This document shows, in pieces, positions 41,925-56,900 of a stretch of DNA of 64,000 nucleotides (position 1 is its first letter; each line of letters opens with the position of its first letter). Origin of the DNA: Nocardia aurantia. GTDB lineage: Bacteria; Actinomycetota; Actinomycetes; Mycobacteriales; Mycobacteriaceae. The stretch spans positions 248,001 to 312,000 of the forward strand of contig NZ_WEGI01000013.1 in NCBI RefSeq assembly GCF_009604425.1. Reading direction: 5' to 3'. The notes beneath the pieces are model-generated. The model was not told where the DNA came from, ran no database searches, and worked only from the letters and a program-made list of their open reading frames with translations. The position numbers and the translations under genes are program-made.

Positions 41925-44900
41925 TGTCCCACGCCGAATCGGTTGCCTTCACCCGTTCCGCCGACCGGGCGGCCCTGCGCGCCGCCTACGGCATCGCCGA
42001 CCTCCCCGATCTGATCGACACGGTGGCCGGCCTGGCCCCGGGCCGGATCGCCGTGCGGGACAACGACTCCGAGGTCGACTACGCCACGCTCGCCACCGAG
42101 GTGGCCACGCTCGCCGACGCGACCGGCGGCATGCTGACCCCGGACGCGCTCGTACAGCTCGCCGTCGCGAACCGGCTGCCCGGCCTGCTGGATTCGGATC
42201 ACGGTGCGCTGGCCGCCGCGCTGGCGGCGCTGCTGGAGGATGCTCTCGACGCCGCCGCGGACGTGCTGTCACCTGATCTGGCCCCGGCCGAGACCCTCGC
42301 CAGCCTGTTCTCGGAGCAGGTGTCCCGGACGCCCGAGGCGCCGGCCGTGGAATTCCGCGGTGAGGTCCTGACCTACGCCGAATTGGACCGGCGCGCGGAG
42401 CGAACGGCACGGCATCTCACGGCACTCGGCGTCGGTCCGGATACGCTGGTGGGCATCGCGATCCGGCGTTCGATCGACCTGCTGGTCGCCGTCTACGCCG
42501 TCCACAAGGCGGGTGGCGCCTATGTCCCGCTCGACGTCGACCACCCGGCCGAGCGCCTGGAATACATGCTCGACGTGGCCGCTCCGGCGTTGGTGCTCAC
42601 CACGGCCGCCGACCGGCCCGCGTTCGATCCGGCGGCGCCGGTGCTGTGCCTGGACGATATCGGCACGGACGCAACGGGTTCGGAGCGACCCGGCCCGTAC
42701 CCGGTCGTCCGCCCGGACCACCTGGCCTACGTGATCTTCACCTCGGGGTCGACGGGCCGCCCGAAGGGCGTCGCCGTGTCGCATCGCTCGATCGTCGCCA
42801 ATCTGCGCTGGCGGCAGCGGCGTTACCCGCTGCGCGACACCGATGTCGTGCTCCAGAAGACGCCGTGCACGTTCGATGTCTCGGTCTGGGAGTTGTTCTG
42901 GCCGTTGCAGGTCGGTGCCCGCCTGGTGATCGCCGAGCCCGAGGGGCACCGCGACCCCGGATACCTGCGGTCGGCGATCGCCGGGAACCGGGTCACCGTG
43001 GCTCATTTCGTGCCCTCGATGCTGGCCGAATTCGTCTCGGCCGCGGCCGATTCGGGCGGGGGCGCGGAACTCGACAGCCTCCGGCTGGTGTTCGCCTCCG
43101 GTGAGGCGCTGCCCGCCGCGACCGCCGCGGCCTTCCGCGATCTCAGCGGCGCGTTCCTGCACAACCTGTACGGCCCGACGGAGGCCGCCGTCGACGTGAC
43201 GGGGCACGAGGTCACGGCCGCGGATCACGCCGGCGTCCCGATCGGCGCCGCGGCCGACGACACCGAACTGCTGGTCCTCGACGACGCGCTGCGGCCGGTG
43301 CCCGACGGCGTGGTCGGCGAACTGTATCTGGCCGGGGTCCAGCTCGCCCGCGGCTATCTCGCCCGGCCGGCGCTCACCGCAGAACGCTTCGTCGCGGCAC
43401 CGGACGGGGCGCCCGGCGATCGGATGTACCGCACCGGCGATCTGGCGCGCCGGCTGCCCGCCCCGCACGGGGGCCCGCGCGAGCTGGAATACCTGGGCCG
43501 CACTGACTTTCAGGTGAAGCTGCGCGGCCTGCGTATCGAACTCGGCGAGGTGGAGGCCGCGCTGCTACGGCACGAGGGAATCCGGCAGGCCGCGGTGACC
43601 CTGCACCGCCGGACCTCCGGAGACCATCTCATCGGCTACGTGGTCGCCGGCGCCGCACTCGAATCCGCGACCGTCCTCGCCGGACTGCGCGAACGGCTGC
43701 CCGCCTACATGGTGCCCGCGCGGCTGGTGATCCTGGACCGGATGCCGTTGAGCGCCAACGGGAAGCTGGACCGCCGTGCGCTGCCCGAGCCCGAATTCGG
43801 CGACGCCGAAACGGAATTCCGGGTGCCCGGCACCGCCGCCGAACGCGCGGTCGCGGAGATCTTCGCCGGCCTGCTCGACGTCGAACGGGTCGGCGCCGAC
43901 TCGGATTTCTTCGCCCTCGGCGGCAATTCGCTGATCGCCACCCGAGCCATCGCCCGGATCGGCGAAGCGCTCGGTACGGCGGTCGACGTCCGTGACTTCT
44001 TCGACCGGCCGACCCCGGCCGCGCTGGCGGCACTCACGGGTCGCGGCGGCCGGGTCCCGGCCGCACCGGGCGCCCGCCCGGACCGGATTCCGCTGTCGCC
44101 GGCGCAGCGCCGAATGTGGTTCCTGAACCGATTGGCCCGCAGCGGTTTCGACGGCACCGGAGCGTTCGATCCGGCCGCGGTGGACAACATCCCGGTGGCG
44201 CTGCGCCTGCGCGGCGCGCTCGACGTCGCCGCGCTGTCCGCCGCCGTCACGGCCGTGCTCGACCGGCACGAGGTGCTGCGGACGAGCTATCCGCAGGATG
44301 CCGAGGGCGCTCATCAGCGGATCGCGCCCGTCCGCGCCGTGCACGGTGATCCGATCCCGGTGGCCGTGGACGACCTCCCGGTGGCCGTCCGGGAACTCGC
44401 CGCCGCCGGATTCGATGTCACGGTGGCCGCACCGGTGCGAATCGTACTGTTGCGCAGCGCTTCCGACGATCACACGCTGGTCATGGTGGTACATCACATC
44501 GCCGCCGACGGGCTGTCGATGGGAATCCTGTTGCGCGACCTGATCGCCGCGTATCGCGCGCACCGGACCGGCACCGCGCCGGCGTGGCCGATCCTGCCGT
44601 GGCAGTACGCCGACTACGCGGTGTGGCAGCAGGCCCGGCTGGGCGCGGACATCGATCCCGGGTCGGAGGCCGCGCGCCAGATCGCCTTCTGGCGTAACGA
44701 ACTCGCCGATCTGCCCGTTCAGCTCGACCTGCCGGCGGATCGGCCGCGCCCGGTGGAGTCCTCGTATCGCGGCGCCGCCGTGGCCTTCGGGATCGACGGC
44801 GGGCTGCGGTCCGCGGTCGACCGGCTGGCCGCCCGGTACCGCGCGACGCCGTTCATGGTGCTGCACGCCGCGCTGGCCGCCCTGCTGGCCCGCCTGTCCG

Positions 44901-47900
44901 GCACCTCCGACATCGCCGTCGGCTCACCGGATGCCGGGCGTGGTGATCGTGGCCTCGACGATCTGGTCGGGATGTTCGTCAACACCCTGGTGCTGCGCAC
45001 CCGGGTGTCCGCGCATCGATCGTTCGCCGAACTGGTCGCCGACACCCGCGCGGCCGCCGTGCGGGCCTTCGCGCACCGGGACGTGCCGTTCGAGCGGATC
45101 GTGGAGGTTCTGGACCCGCCGCGCTCCCGGGGCAGGCATCCGCTGTTCCAGGTGGCGCTGTTCCTGCAGAACCTCCCGGTGGCCGCGCCCGACTTCCCGG
45201 ATCTCACCGCGGAACTGGTGGACGCGCCCGTCACGGTCGCCAAATTCGATCTGCAACTGACGATCTCGGAGCCGACGGCCGGCGCTGGCTACCGGGCCGA
45301 ATTCACCTATGCGACGGACCTGTTCGAGCAGGCGACCGTGCGGGAGTTCGCGGCCAAGCTGATCCGGCTGCTCGCGGCCGTCACGACCGATCCGGATCGG
45401 CCGGTCGGCGACGTGAACCTGCTGGATCCCGGTGAAACGGATTACGTCACCGAGAGCTGGAACGCCAGCGGGCACCGGGTACCCGATCGGCTGCTGCACG
45501 AGGGATTCGACGCCCAGGTGCGGCGCGATCCGGACGCCCGGGCCCTGGTCTCCGGCGATACCGAGGTGACCTACGGCGAGCTGTCGGAGCGGGCGAACCG
45601 GCTCGCGCGCCGGCTCGTCGAGCGCGGGGTCGGCCCGGAAAGCCTGGTGGTGCTGGCCCTTCCGCGCTCGATCGAGCTGGTGGTCGCCCTGTACGCGGTG
45701 CTGCGCGCCGGCGGCGCCTACGTGCCGGTCGATCCGGATCATCCGGCCGAGCGGATCCGGCATGTGGTCGGCACTGCCCGGCCGTGCCTGATTTTGACCG
45801 CCCGGGGCTCCGGACTGCCCGCGCTGCCGGGCGTTCCGATCGAGGAGTGGGACGAGACCGTCCTCGCGACCTACTCCGGGGCCCGGATCCGGGACGGCGA
45901 ACTCGCCGCGCCGCCGCAGCCCGATCATCCCGCCTACGTGCTGTTCACGTCCGGCTCGACCGGCCGGCCGAAGGGCGTCACCGTCACCCATCGGGCGATC
46001 GTGAACCAAATGGCGTGGATGCAGGACGAATACGGCTTGCACGCGTCCGACGTGTACCTGCAGAAGACTGCCACCACCTTCGACGTCTCGCAGTGGGGCT
46101 GGTTCCTCCCGCTGCGCGCCGGCGCGACGCTGGTGCTGGCCGGCCCGGACGGGCACCGCGATCCGCGGCACCTGGCCGAACTGACCGCGCGCCACCGGGT
46201 CACCGTCACCGACTTCGTGCCCTCCGTGCTCGCGGTTTTCGCGGCACACGCACGGCCCGGCGAATTGGCCTCGCTGCGCGACATCTTCGTGATCGGCGAG
46301 GCGTTCCCGCCGGAGACCGCGGCCGCGGTCCGCGCGGTGTGCGGCGCGCGACTGCACAATCTGTACGGCCCGACCGAGGCCGCGGTCTCGATCACCTCCC
46401 GGGAGGTCACCGAGGCCGACCTCCGGGTGGTGCCGATCGGTGAACCAGGGTGGAACAGCCGGGTCTACGTGCTGGACGAGCGGCTGCATCCCGCTCCGAT
46501 CGGGGTGCCCGGCGAGTTGTACCTCGGCGGTGTGCAATTGGCGCGCGGCTACCACGGCCGCGCCGACCTGACCGCCGATCGATTCGTCGCCGACCCGTTC
46601 TCGGGACGCGGCGAACGGCTCTATCGGACCGGCGATCTGGCCCGCTGGACCGCCGACGGTGAACTGGTGTATCTCGGGCGCACCGATTTCCAGGTGAAGT
46701 TCCGCGGCCAGCGCCTCGAACTCGCCGAGATCGAGACGGCCCTGCTCGCCGATCGCGGTGTCGGCCAGGCCGCCGCCCGGCTGATCCACGGGGAGGACGG
46801 TGACCGGCTCGCCGCCTACGTGGTGCCGACGCCGGGCCAGGACCTGGACGCGGAGGCGCTGCGTGCCGCGCTGGCCGGCCGGTTGCCGTCAGGGCTGGTC
46901 CCGACGACCGTCACGATCCGCACCGAATTCCCGCTGAACAGCAGCGGAAAGCTGGACCGGGCGGCGCTGCCGATCCCGCAGGTCACCGCCGGTGACTACC
47001 GGCCGCCGCGGAGCCGCGCCGAAATTGCTGTGGCACAGGTATTCTCGGAGATCCTGCGACGCGAGCCGATCGGCCGCGACGACGACTTCTTCGCGCTCGG
47101 CGGCAACTCGCTGGCCGCCACCCAGGTCACCGCCCGGCTGGGCCGGATGCTCGGGGCGACGGTCCCGGTCCGCGCGCTGTTCGAAACGCCGACGGTGGCC
47201 GGGCTGGCCGCCGCTGCCGCCGACGCCGCACCGGCCCGTCTCGCCCTGACCGGACAGACCCGGCCCGAGTCGATTCCGCTGTCGATGGCTCAGCAACGGA
47301 TGTGGTTCCTCAACCGATTCGAGCTCGGCGGCCGCGCCGAAACCGCTGCCGCCTATCACATTCCGATGGCGGTGCGGCTCACCGGCGCCCTCGACCTTCC
47401 GGCGCTGCGCCGGGCCGTCGGCGATGTCGTGACGCGACACGAGATCCTGCGCACCTCATATCCGGACCGGGACGGGGTGCCGTATCAGGTGATCCATCCC
47501 GGACCGGGCACCGCGGCGGAGATCACCGTCACCACCGTGACCGCGGCCGAACTGTCACAACGGATCGAACGCCTGGTCGCCGCCGGATTCGACGTCACCC
47601 GCGAGATCCCGCTGCGGATCGGTCTTTTCGAGCTCGACGCCCGTGATCACGTGCTCGTGCTGGTCGCCCATCACATCGCCTCCGACGGCTGGTCGACGGG
47701 CCCGCTCGTCCGCGACCTGATGACCGCCTACGCCGCCCGATCGGCCGGAACCGCACCCGGCTGGGCCGAACTCCCGGTCCAGTACGCGGATTACGCGCTC
47801 TGGCAACATGCGGTGCTCGGCGGCGAGGACGATGTGGACAGCGTGATCGCCGCACAGGCGGCGTTCTGGCGCACCGAATTGACCGGCATCCCGGACGAAT

Positions 47901-50900
47901 TGGTCCTCCCGGCGGATCGGCCACGACCGGCGCGGCCCTCCTTCGGTGGCGACCGGGTCCGGTTTACCGTGCCCGGCGAGGTGCGGGACCGGTTGCGGCA
48001 GGTGGCCGCCGACGGGCAGGCCACGCTGTTCATGACCCTGCACGCCGCCCTGGCGGTCCTGCTGTCGCGGCTGGCCGCCACCGAGGATGTCGTGATCGGC
48101 TCCGCGGTGGCCGGCCGCGGTGAGGCCGAACTCGACGATCTCGTGGGCATGTTCGTCAACACCCTGGTGCTGCGCACCCGGGTGTCCGGCGCCGCGAGCT
48201 TCCGGCAGGTGCTGGCCGACACGAGAGCCACGGACCTGCGGGCGTTCGCCCACGCCGATCTGCCGTTCGAACGACTCGTGGAACTGCTGGACGTGCCGCG
48301 CTCCACCGCGCGTCATCCGGTCTTCCAGGTCGCGCTCGCCGTCGACGACCTGCCGAGGCCCGCCGTCGAACTGCCCGGAATCACCGCGGGCCCGGTCGAT
48401 CTCGCCGTCGGCGCCACCAAGGTGGACCTGTTCCTCACCGTCCGGGAATCCGGCACCGGGCTGGACGCCGAATTCACCTATGCCCGGGACCTGTTCGACG
48501 CGACCACGATCGAGGCGTTCGCCGCGCGACTGCGGCGCCTGCTCGCCGGCATCGTCGCCGAACCCGATGCGCCCGTGGGTGATCTGCGACTGATCGAGTC
48601 GGCGGAGTACCGGTCGCTGACCGCCGATCGCGTCGCCGGACCGCCCCCCGGCGCACTGCTGCCGGACCTGCTCACGGGCGGCCTCGCCGCGGGCCGCGAC
48701 CGGATCGCGATCCGCGCCGAGGGCCGCTCGATCACCTACGGCGAGCTCGACGAGCAATCCTCGCGACTGGCACGGGTATTGATCGATCGCGGCGTCGGCC
48801 CGGAACGGCTGGTCGCCGTCGCCCTGCCGCGTTCGGCCGAACTGGTGATCGCGGTCCTGGCCGTCGCCAAGGCCGGCGGCGCGCACGTACCGGTCGATCC
48901 GACCCATCCCGTGGATCGCCTGCGGCACATGGTCACCGACGCCGCCGCCGTGCTCGGCCTCACCATGTCCGCCTACGCCGATCGGCTGCCGGACGAGGTG
49001 CCGTGGCTGGCGCTCGACGCGCCCGGCACCCGGCGGGAATGCGAGGCGGCCGCGTCCGTTCCCGTCCGGGACGCCGAACGCCTTGCGCCGGTGCGGGCCA
49101 CGCATCCGGCCTACGTCATCTACACGTCCGGCTCGACGGGTACGCCGAAGGGCGTGACCGTGACGCACACCGGCCTGGCCGCGCTGGCGGAATACGCGCG
49201 GACCACCTACGGACTGCGTCCGGAACACCGGTTCCTGCAACTGTGCTCACCCAGCTTCGATCCCTCGGTGCTGGAGTGGATCTCGGCGCTGTCGGCCGGT
49301 GCCGCGCTGGTGATCGTGCCGCCGCGGATCATCGGCGGACCGGAACTGGCCGCGCTGCTGCGCACCGAGGCCGTCACCCACGCGATCTTCACCCCCGCCG
49401 TGCTCAGCACGGTCGATCCGGCGGATCAGCGGCAGCTCGAGGTGGCCATCGTCGGCGGCGACGTCACCACGCCGGAGTTGCTGGCCAAGTGGCACTCCGG
49501 CCGCCGCTACCTGAACACCTACGGGCCGACCGAGGCGACCGTCGCGGTCTCCAGCGCACACCTGACCCCGGGGCGGCCGCTGACCGTCGGCACACCGCTG
49601 CCGGGGGTCACGGCGCTGGTCCTCGACGCCCGCCTGCATCCGGCGCCGATCGGTGTGGCCGGTGAGCTGTACGTCGCGGGACCCGGTGTGGCGCGCGGAT
49701 ATCGGAATCGGCCCGGCCTGACCGCCGAGCGCTTCGTGCCCGATCCGTGGGGAGCGCCCGGTGACCGGATGTATCGCACCGGCGATGTGGTCCGGTGGCT
49801 CGAGTTCGGCGGCCGCCGGGAACTGGAATACCTGGGGCGCACCGACTTCCAGGTGAAGATCCGCGGCGTCCGGATCGAACTCGGCGAGATAGACGCGGTC
49901 CTCGCCGCACATCCCGAGGTGGATTTCGTGACCACGCTGGGCCGCGAACACAGCTCGGGGGCAGCGATTCTCGTGTCCTATGTGCTGCCGCGCCCGGGTG
50001 CCGCGCCGGAGCCGGCCGAACTGACCGAATTCGCCGCGCGCAGCCTGCCCTCACATCTGGTCCCGTCGGGAATCGTGATCCTGGACAAGATCCCGCTGAC
50101 CCCGGTCGGCAAGCTCGACCGCCGGGCGCTGCCGGAGCCCGTGGTGACGGTCGCCGAGTACCGCCCGCCGGTGGGCCCGGCGCAGATCCTGGTGGCCGAG
50201 GTCTTCGCGGCGGTGCTGGCGGTGGAACGTGTCGGCGCCGACGACGACTTCTTCGTGCTGGGTGGCAATTCGCTGTCCGCGACGCAGGTCTCGGCTCGGC
50301 TCGCACGCGCCACCGGGTCCGTGGTCCCGGTGCGGACGGTGTTCGACGCCTCGACCGTCCGTACGCTGGCCGCCCGGATCACGCTGCCGGACAACGACGT
50401 CCGTACGCCGATCCCGGCTCTGACTCCGGTGCCACGCGATACGGCGATTCCGGTGTCGATCGCCCAGCAGCGCCTGTGGTTCCTCAACCGGTTCGATGCC
50501 GGCGGCGCGGGGTACAGCATCCCGTTCGCGTTGCGCCTGACCGGTGACCTGGACGTCGCCACGCTGCGCGCCGCACTCGGCGACCTGATCGCGCGGCACG
50601 AGACGCTGCGCACCCGCTATCCGGAACGGGACGGCGCCGCCGTGCAGGAGATCCTGCCCGCCGCCGATTACCCGGTCCCACTGGAATTCTCGTCCGTCCC
50701 CGCCGCCGAGGTGCCCGCGGTACTGGAAGCGGTGGTACGACGCGGCTTCGACGTCACTCGTGAGGTGCCGCTGCGCGTCGCGCTGGTCCGGCCCTCCGAC
50801 GCGGACCGCGAGCACATCCTGCTCGTCGTCCTGCACCACATCGCCGCCGACGGCTGGTCCGCCGGTCCGCTGACCCGCGACCTGCTCGCCGCGTACGCCG

Positions 50901-53900
50901 CGCGCAGCGCCGGCACGTCGCCCGGCTGGGCCGAATTGCCGATCCAGTACGCCGATTTCGCGGTGTGGCAGCGCACGGTCCTGGGCCGCGCCGACGACCC
51001 GGCCTCGATCCTGGCCGGGCAGTTGGACTTCTGGACCCGCACACTGCGCGGGATACCGGATGTGCTGGAGCTGCCGTCGGATCGGCCCCGGCCGCCGGTG
51101 GCCACCCAGCGCGCCGGCGCGACCAGCGGGCGGCTCGACCGTGAGCTGCACCGCGCCGTCCTCGCGCTGGCGGACACCCATCGGGTGACGCCGTTCATGG
51201 TGGTGCACACCGCGCTGGCGATCCTGCTCGCGCGACTGTCCGGCACCGAGGACATCGTGATCGGCACCCCGGTGGCCGGTCGCGGCGAAGAGGCCCTCGA
51301 CGACCTGGTCGGCATGTTCGTCAACACCCTGGTGCTGCGCACCGGAATTCGACCGGGCGCCACCGTCGCCGAGACGCTGGAACTCGTGCGCGAGACCGAC
51401 CTCGCGGCCTTCGACCACGCGGCCCTGCCCTTCGAACAGGTCGTCGACGCGGTGAATCCCGCGCGCTCCCGGGCACATTCGCCGCTGTACCAGGTGATGC
51501 TGACCCTGCAGAACCAGGCGACGGCCGAACTGCGCCTGCCGGGGCTCGCCGTCGAACCGATCGACGCGGCGCTCGCGCCCATCGATCCGGACCTGGACTG
51601 GACGCTGGCCGCCGCGCACGACGACACCGGCGCTCCCGCGGGCATCGACATCCACCTGCATTACGCGGCCGACCTGTTCGACCCGGCCACCGCCGCGAAC
51701 CTGCTCGCGATGTTCGAGCGGGTACTGGCCGCGATGGTGGCCGACACCCGCACGGCGGCCGCCGATGTGGATCTCCTGAGCGCGGCGCAACGCCGGTTGC
51801 TGCTCGAGCAGCGCAACGCCACGGACCGCGAACTGGCCCCGGAAACCCTTGCGGACCTGCTGGATCGCCGCGCGGCCGCCACCCCGGCGGCCACCGCGCT
51901 GCTGTTCGAGGGCGACTCGATCAGCTACGGCGAACTCGACAGCCGGTCGAACCGGTTGGCCCGCGCGCTGATCCGCGCGGGCGTCGGTCCCGACACCGTC
52001 GTCGGGCTGGTGGCGTGGCGCGGCTTCGACATGGTGGTCGCGGTGCACGCGATCGTGCGAGCCGGCGGCGCCTACCTGCCGATCGACCCCGGCCATCCCG
52101 CCGATCGGGTGGCGCGCACCCTCACCGCCGCCGGAGCGCGGCTGGTGCTGACCGCCGGTGGCGCGGAAACCATACTGCCGGAACATATCCGGCGACTCGA
52201 CGCGAGCGATCCGGCGGTGGCCGGACTGTCCGGCGCCACGGTGCGCGACAGTGACCGGCTCGGCCCCCTGCGGCCGGACAACCTCGCCTATGTGCTGTTC
52301 ACCTCCGGATCGACCGGTCAGCCGAAGGGCGTGGCGACCGATCATCGCGCGATCGTGAACCAATTGCGCTGGCTGGAACACAGATACGAGGTGACCGACG
52401 CCGACCGCATCATGCAGCGCGCGCCGCTCACCTTCGACGTGTCGGTGTGGGAATGCTTCCTGCCCGCGACCGTCGGCGCGCCACTGGTCCTGCCGCGGCC
52501 CGACGGGCACCTGGATCTGAGCTACCTCGCCGATCTGATCGCCGAACACCGGATCACCATCGCGGAGCACGTACCCTCGGTGCTCGCGGCGCTGGTCGCC
52601 GAGGGCCGGGCGGAGGCGTTGCGATCGTTCCGGCACCTGCACACCGGCGGTGAGGCGCTCACCCCCGAATTGCGGTCCGCACTGCGGGAGTCGGTCGGCG
52701 GCTCGGTGCACAACGCGTACGGCCCCACCGAGGCCGCGATTTCCACCGTGTTCCACGAATTCACCGACGACGACGGTGAATTCGAGGTCGCCATCGGCCG
52801 CCCCTGCTGGAACACCCGGGCGTACATCCTCGACGCCCGGCTGCATCCGGTGCCACCGGGCGTCACCGGCGAGTTGTATCTCGCGGGCGTGCAGCTGGCG
52901 CGGGGCTATCACGGGCAGGGCGGCCCGACCGCCGAGCGCTTCGTGGCAGACCCGTTCGGCGGCGCGGGAACCCGGATGTACCGCACCGGCGATCTCGCCC
53001 GCTGGAACTCCGCCGGCGACATCGTCTATTTGGGCCGCAACGACTTCCAGATCAAACTGCGCGGTCAGCGCATCGAACTCGGCGAGATCGAGGCGGCGCT
53101 GACCGGACTGCCCGGTGTCGCGAACGCGGCCGTGGTGGTGGCACGGGACCGGGCGGGCACCGACGCGCTCGTCGGATACGTCACCGGCGCGGACCTGTCC
53201 GCGACGGCCGTCTCGGCCGCGCTCCGGGACCGGTTGCCGTCGGCGATGATTCCGGCGCATCTGGTGGTGCTGGACGCCATGCCGCTCACCACGGTGGGCA
53301 AACTGGATCGCCGGGCGCTGCCGCCGGTCGAATTCGACGCTCCCACAGTCGCGTTCCGCGCACCCGGGGAAGGCGCCGAAGCTGTACTGGCCGCGCTCGC
53401 CACCGACCTGCTGGCGACGGACGCGCCGTTCGGCGCGGACGACGACTTCTTCGGCCGCGGTGGCAACTCGCTGCTGGCCATGCGACTGGTCGCGCGCGCG
53501 AATGCCGCGCTGGGCTGCGCGTTGACCGTGCGCGAGGTGTTCGAGGCGCCGACGGTGGCCGGGCTCGCCGCCCGGGCTGTCCTCGCCGCGGACCGTCCGG
53601 CGGGCCCGCGCGCGGTGCCGCGTCCCGGCCGAATCCCGTTGTCGGCGGCCCAGAGCCGGATGTGGCTGCTGAACCGGCTCGATCCGGACTCCGCCGTCTA
53701 CAACATCCCGATCACCATGCGGCTGACCGGTGACCTCGACCTCGCGGCGCTGCGCGCGGCCGTCACCTACGTGATCGACCGGCACGAGACGCTCCGCACC
53801 CGCTATCCGGCCGATGCGGCGGGTCCGGCCCAGCTGGTACTTCCCCTGGACGGGCGGGCATCGGAGCTGCTCGAGGTGGTCGAGATCGCGGCGGACTCGG

Positions 53901-56900
53901 TGCGGACCGCCGTATCCGACACCGCCGCGATCGGTTTCGATCTGCGCACCGAGATTCCGCTGCGGATCCGGTTGTTCCGGATCACACCGGTGGATCACGT
54001 ACTGGCCGTCGTCGTGCATCACATCGCGGCCGACGGTGTATCGGCCGGGCCGCTGGCCCGCGACCTGATGGTGGCGTACAGCGCCCGGGTGGCCGGATCG
54101 GCGCCCGCGTGGTCGCCGCTGCCCGTGCAGTACGCCGATTTCGCCCTGTGGCAGCGGGACATCCTCGGTGATCCCGGCGATCCGGACTCGGTGCTGTCGC
54201 GGCAGTTGGCGCACTGGCGGACCGAGCTCGCGGGCGCCGCACCGGTATTGGAACTGCCGGCCGACCGGCCCCGCCCGCCCGTCGCCTCCGGGCGGGGCGC
54301 GGCCGTCGAATTCGACCTCGATGCCCCGACCACCCGGGCGATCACGGAACTGGCCCGCGCGCACGGGGTGTCGCCGTTCATGGTGGCGCACGCCGCCTTC
54401 GCCGCACTGCTGTCCCGCCTGTCCGGCACCGGCGACATCGTCGTCGGCACCCCGATCGCGGGACGCGCGCACGCCGAACTGGACGATCTGGTCGGCATGT
54501 TCGTCAACACCCTGGTGCTGCGCACCCCGGTACGCGGCGAGGACACCTTCGCGGACCTGCTCGCCACGGTGCGCGAGGCCGACGTCCGCGCCTTCGCCCA
54601 CGCGGACGTGCCGTTCGAGCTGCTCGTCGACGAGCTCGATCCCGTTCGCTCGCAGGCACATTCGCCGGTCGTGCAGACCCTGCTGACCTACGAGCACCGG
54701 GACGACACGGTCCTGCGGCTGCCCGGCCTCCAGGTCGACGCCTACGAATTACCTATCGCCACCGCGCAATTCGATCTGTCGCTGGCGCTGACCGAGCTCG
54801 CCGCCGGCGCGGACACGGTGGTGCACGCGGTACTCGGTTACGCCACCGACCTCTTCGACGAGGCCACGGTCGACGCGTTCGCCGCGCGGTATCGCCGGAT
54901 CCTGGCCGCGGCCGTCGCCGACGCGTCGATCGCCGTGGGTGACATCGACCTGTTCGACCCGGCCGAACGTCTACTGGTGCTGGCCAATTGGAACGCCACC
55001 GGCTACGACGTGAACCGGCTGGTGCTCGGCAAGGCCGCCGGGACCAGGGAACTGACCCTCGCCTCGATGTTCACCGACCGAGCCGGGCACACCCCGGCGG
55101 CGCCGGCGGTGACATTCGACGGCACGAGTCTGTCCTACGCGGAGTTCGCCGGGCGGGTGAATCGGCTGGCCCGTCACCTGATCGGCCTGGGTGTCGGCCC
55201 GGACGCTCTGGTGGCATTGCATATTCGCCGCTCGGTGGAGCTCGTGGTCGCCATGTACGCGGTGACCGTGGCCGGCGGCGGCTACCTGCCGCTGGATCCG
55301 GACCATCCCCGGGACCGGACCGAATACGTGCTGGACGTGGCCGATCCGGTCTGTGTGCTGACCACCTCCGCCGACGCCGCCGATCTCGGCGTCCCCGCGA
55401 TCCGCGTCGACGAACTCGACATCTCGGGTCTCGACCCGGGACCGGTGTCCGACGCCGACCGCCGGGCCCCGCTGCGCGGCGGCCACACGGCCTACGTGCT
55501 GTTCACCTCGGGATCCACCGGTCGCCCCAAGGGGGTGGCGGTGACCCACGAGGCGATCGTCAACCGCCTGGTCTGGATGCAGGACGAGTACGTCCTCGAC
55601 GAGGACGATGTGGTGCTGCAGAAGACGCCCGCCACCTTCGACGTCTCGGTCTGGGAGTTCTTCTGGCCCTTGCAGATCGGCGCGCGACTGGTGATCGCCG
55701 CACCGGACGGCCACCGTGATCCGCGTTATCTGGCCGAGGTGATCGCCGCCGAGCGGGTCACGGCCGTGCACTTCGTGCCGTCGATGCTCGCGATGTTCCT
55801 CGCCGACGAGGCGGCCGCGCGATGCCCGAGCCTGCGCCACGTGTTCTGTTCCGGCGAGGCCCTGCCCGCCGCGGTGGCGCAGCGGCTGCGGGCCGCCGGC
55901 GACGCGCAGGTCCACAACCTGTACGGCCCCACCGAGGCCGCCGTCGACGTCACCGCGCACGAGGTGACCGGCGCCGACACGGTGTCCGTCCCGATCGGAC
56001 GGCCCGTGTTCAACACTCGGGTGTACGTCCTGGACGCACGGCTGCGTCCGGTGCCGCTCGGGGTGCCCGGCGAGTTGTACCTGGCCGGTGTGCAATTGGC
56101 GCGCGGCTACGTCGCGCGACCGGGTACCACCGCCGGACGGTTCGTCGCCGACCCCTTCGGCACCGGCGAACGCCTCTACCGCACCGGCGATCTGGCGGCG
56201 TGGACGCCGGCCGGTGCACTGGAATATCTGGGCCGCACCGACTTCCAGGTGAAACTGCGCGGCCTGCGGATCGAACTCGGCGAGATCGAATCCGTGCTCA
56301 CCGCAATGGATTCCGTCGCACAGGCGGCCGTGGTCGTGCACGCCGATCCGCACACCGGCGAGCACCTCGTGGCCTACGTGGTGGCCGCCGCCGGCGCCGG
56401 ACTCGCCGTCGGCGACGTCACCGCCGAGGCGGCCCGGCGACTGCCCGCCTACATGGTGCCCTCGGTGGTGACCGTGCTGGAACGGTTGCCGCTGAACGGC
56501 TCCGGCAAACTGGACCGCCGTGCGCTCCCCGCCCCGGTCTTCGCGGCGCGCCGGTTCCGGGCGCCGGGCACCGCGGCGGAGTCGGCGGTCGCGGCCGTCT
56601 TCGCCGAACTGCTGGGCCTGGAGCGGATCGGCGCCGACGACGACTTCTTCGAATCGGGCGGCAACTCGCTGCTCGCTACCCGCGCTGCGGCCCGGCTGGC
56701 CGACGACTGGGACGCGGACATCCCGCCGCGAATGCTGTTCGAGCACAGTACCGTCGCGGCCCTGGCCCGCGCGGTCGCGGCGCGAGCCGGGACCGATGTC
56801 CGGCCACCGCTGGTGGCCCGGCCGCGGGCGGAACTCGAACCGTTGTCCCCGGCGCAGCAACGACTCTGGTTCCTCAACCGATTCGACCCCGCCGATTCCG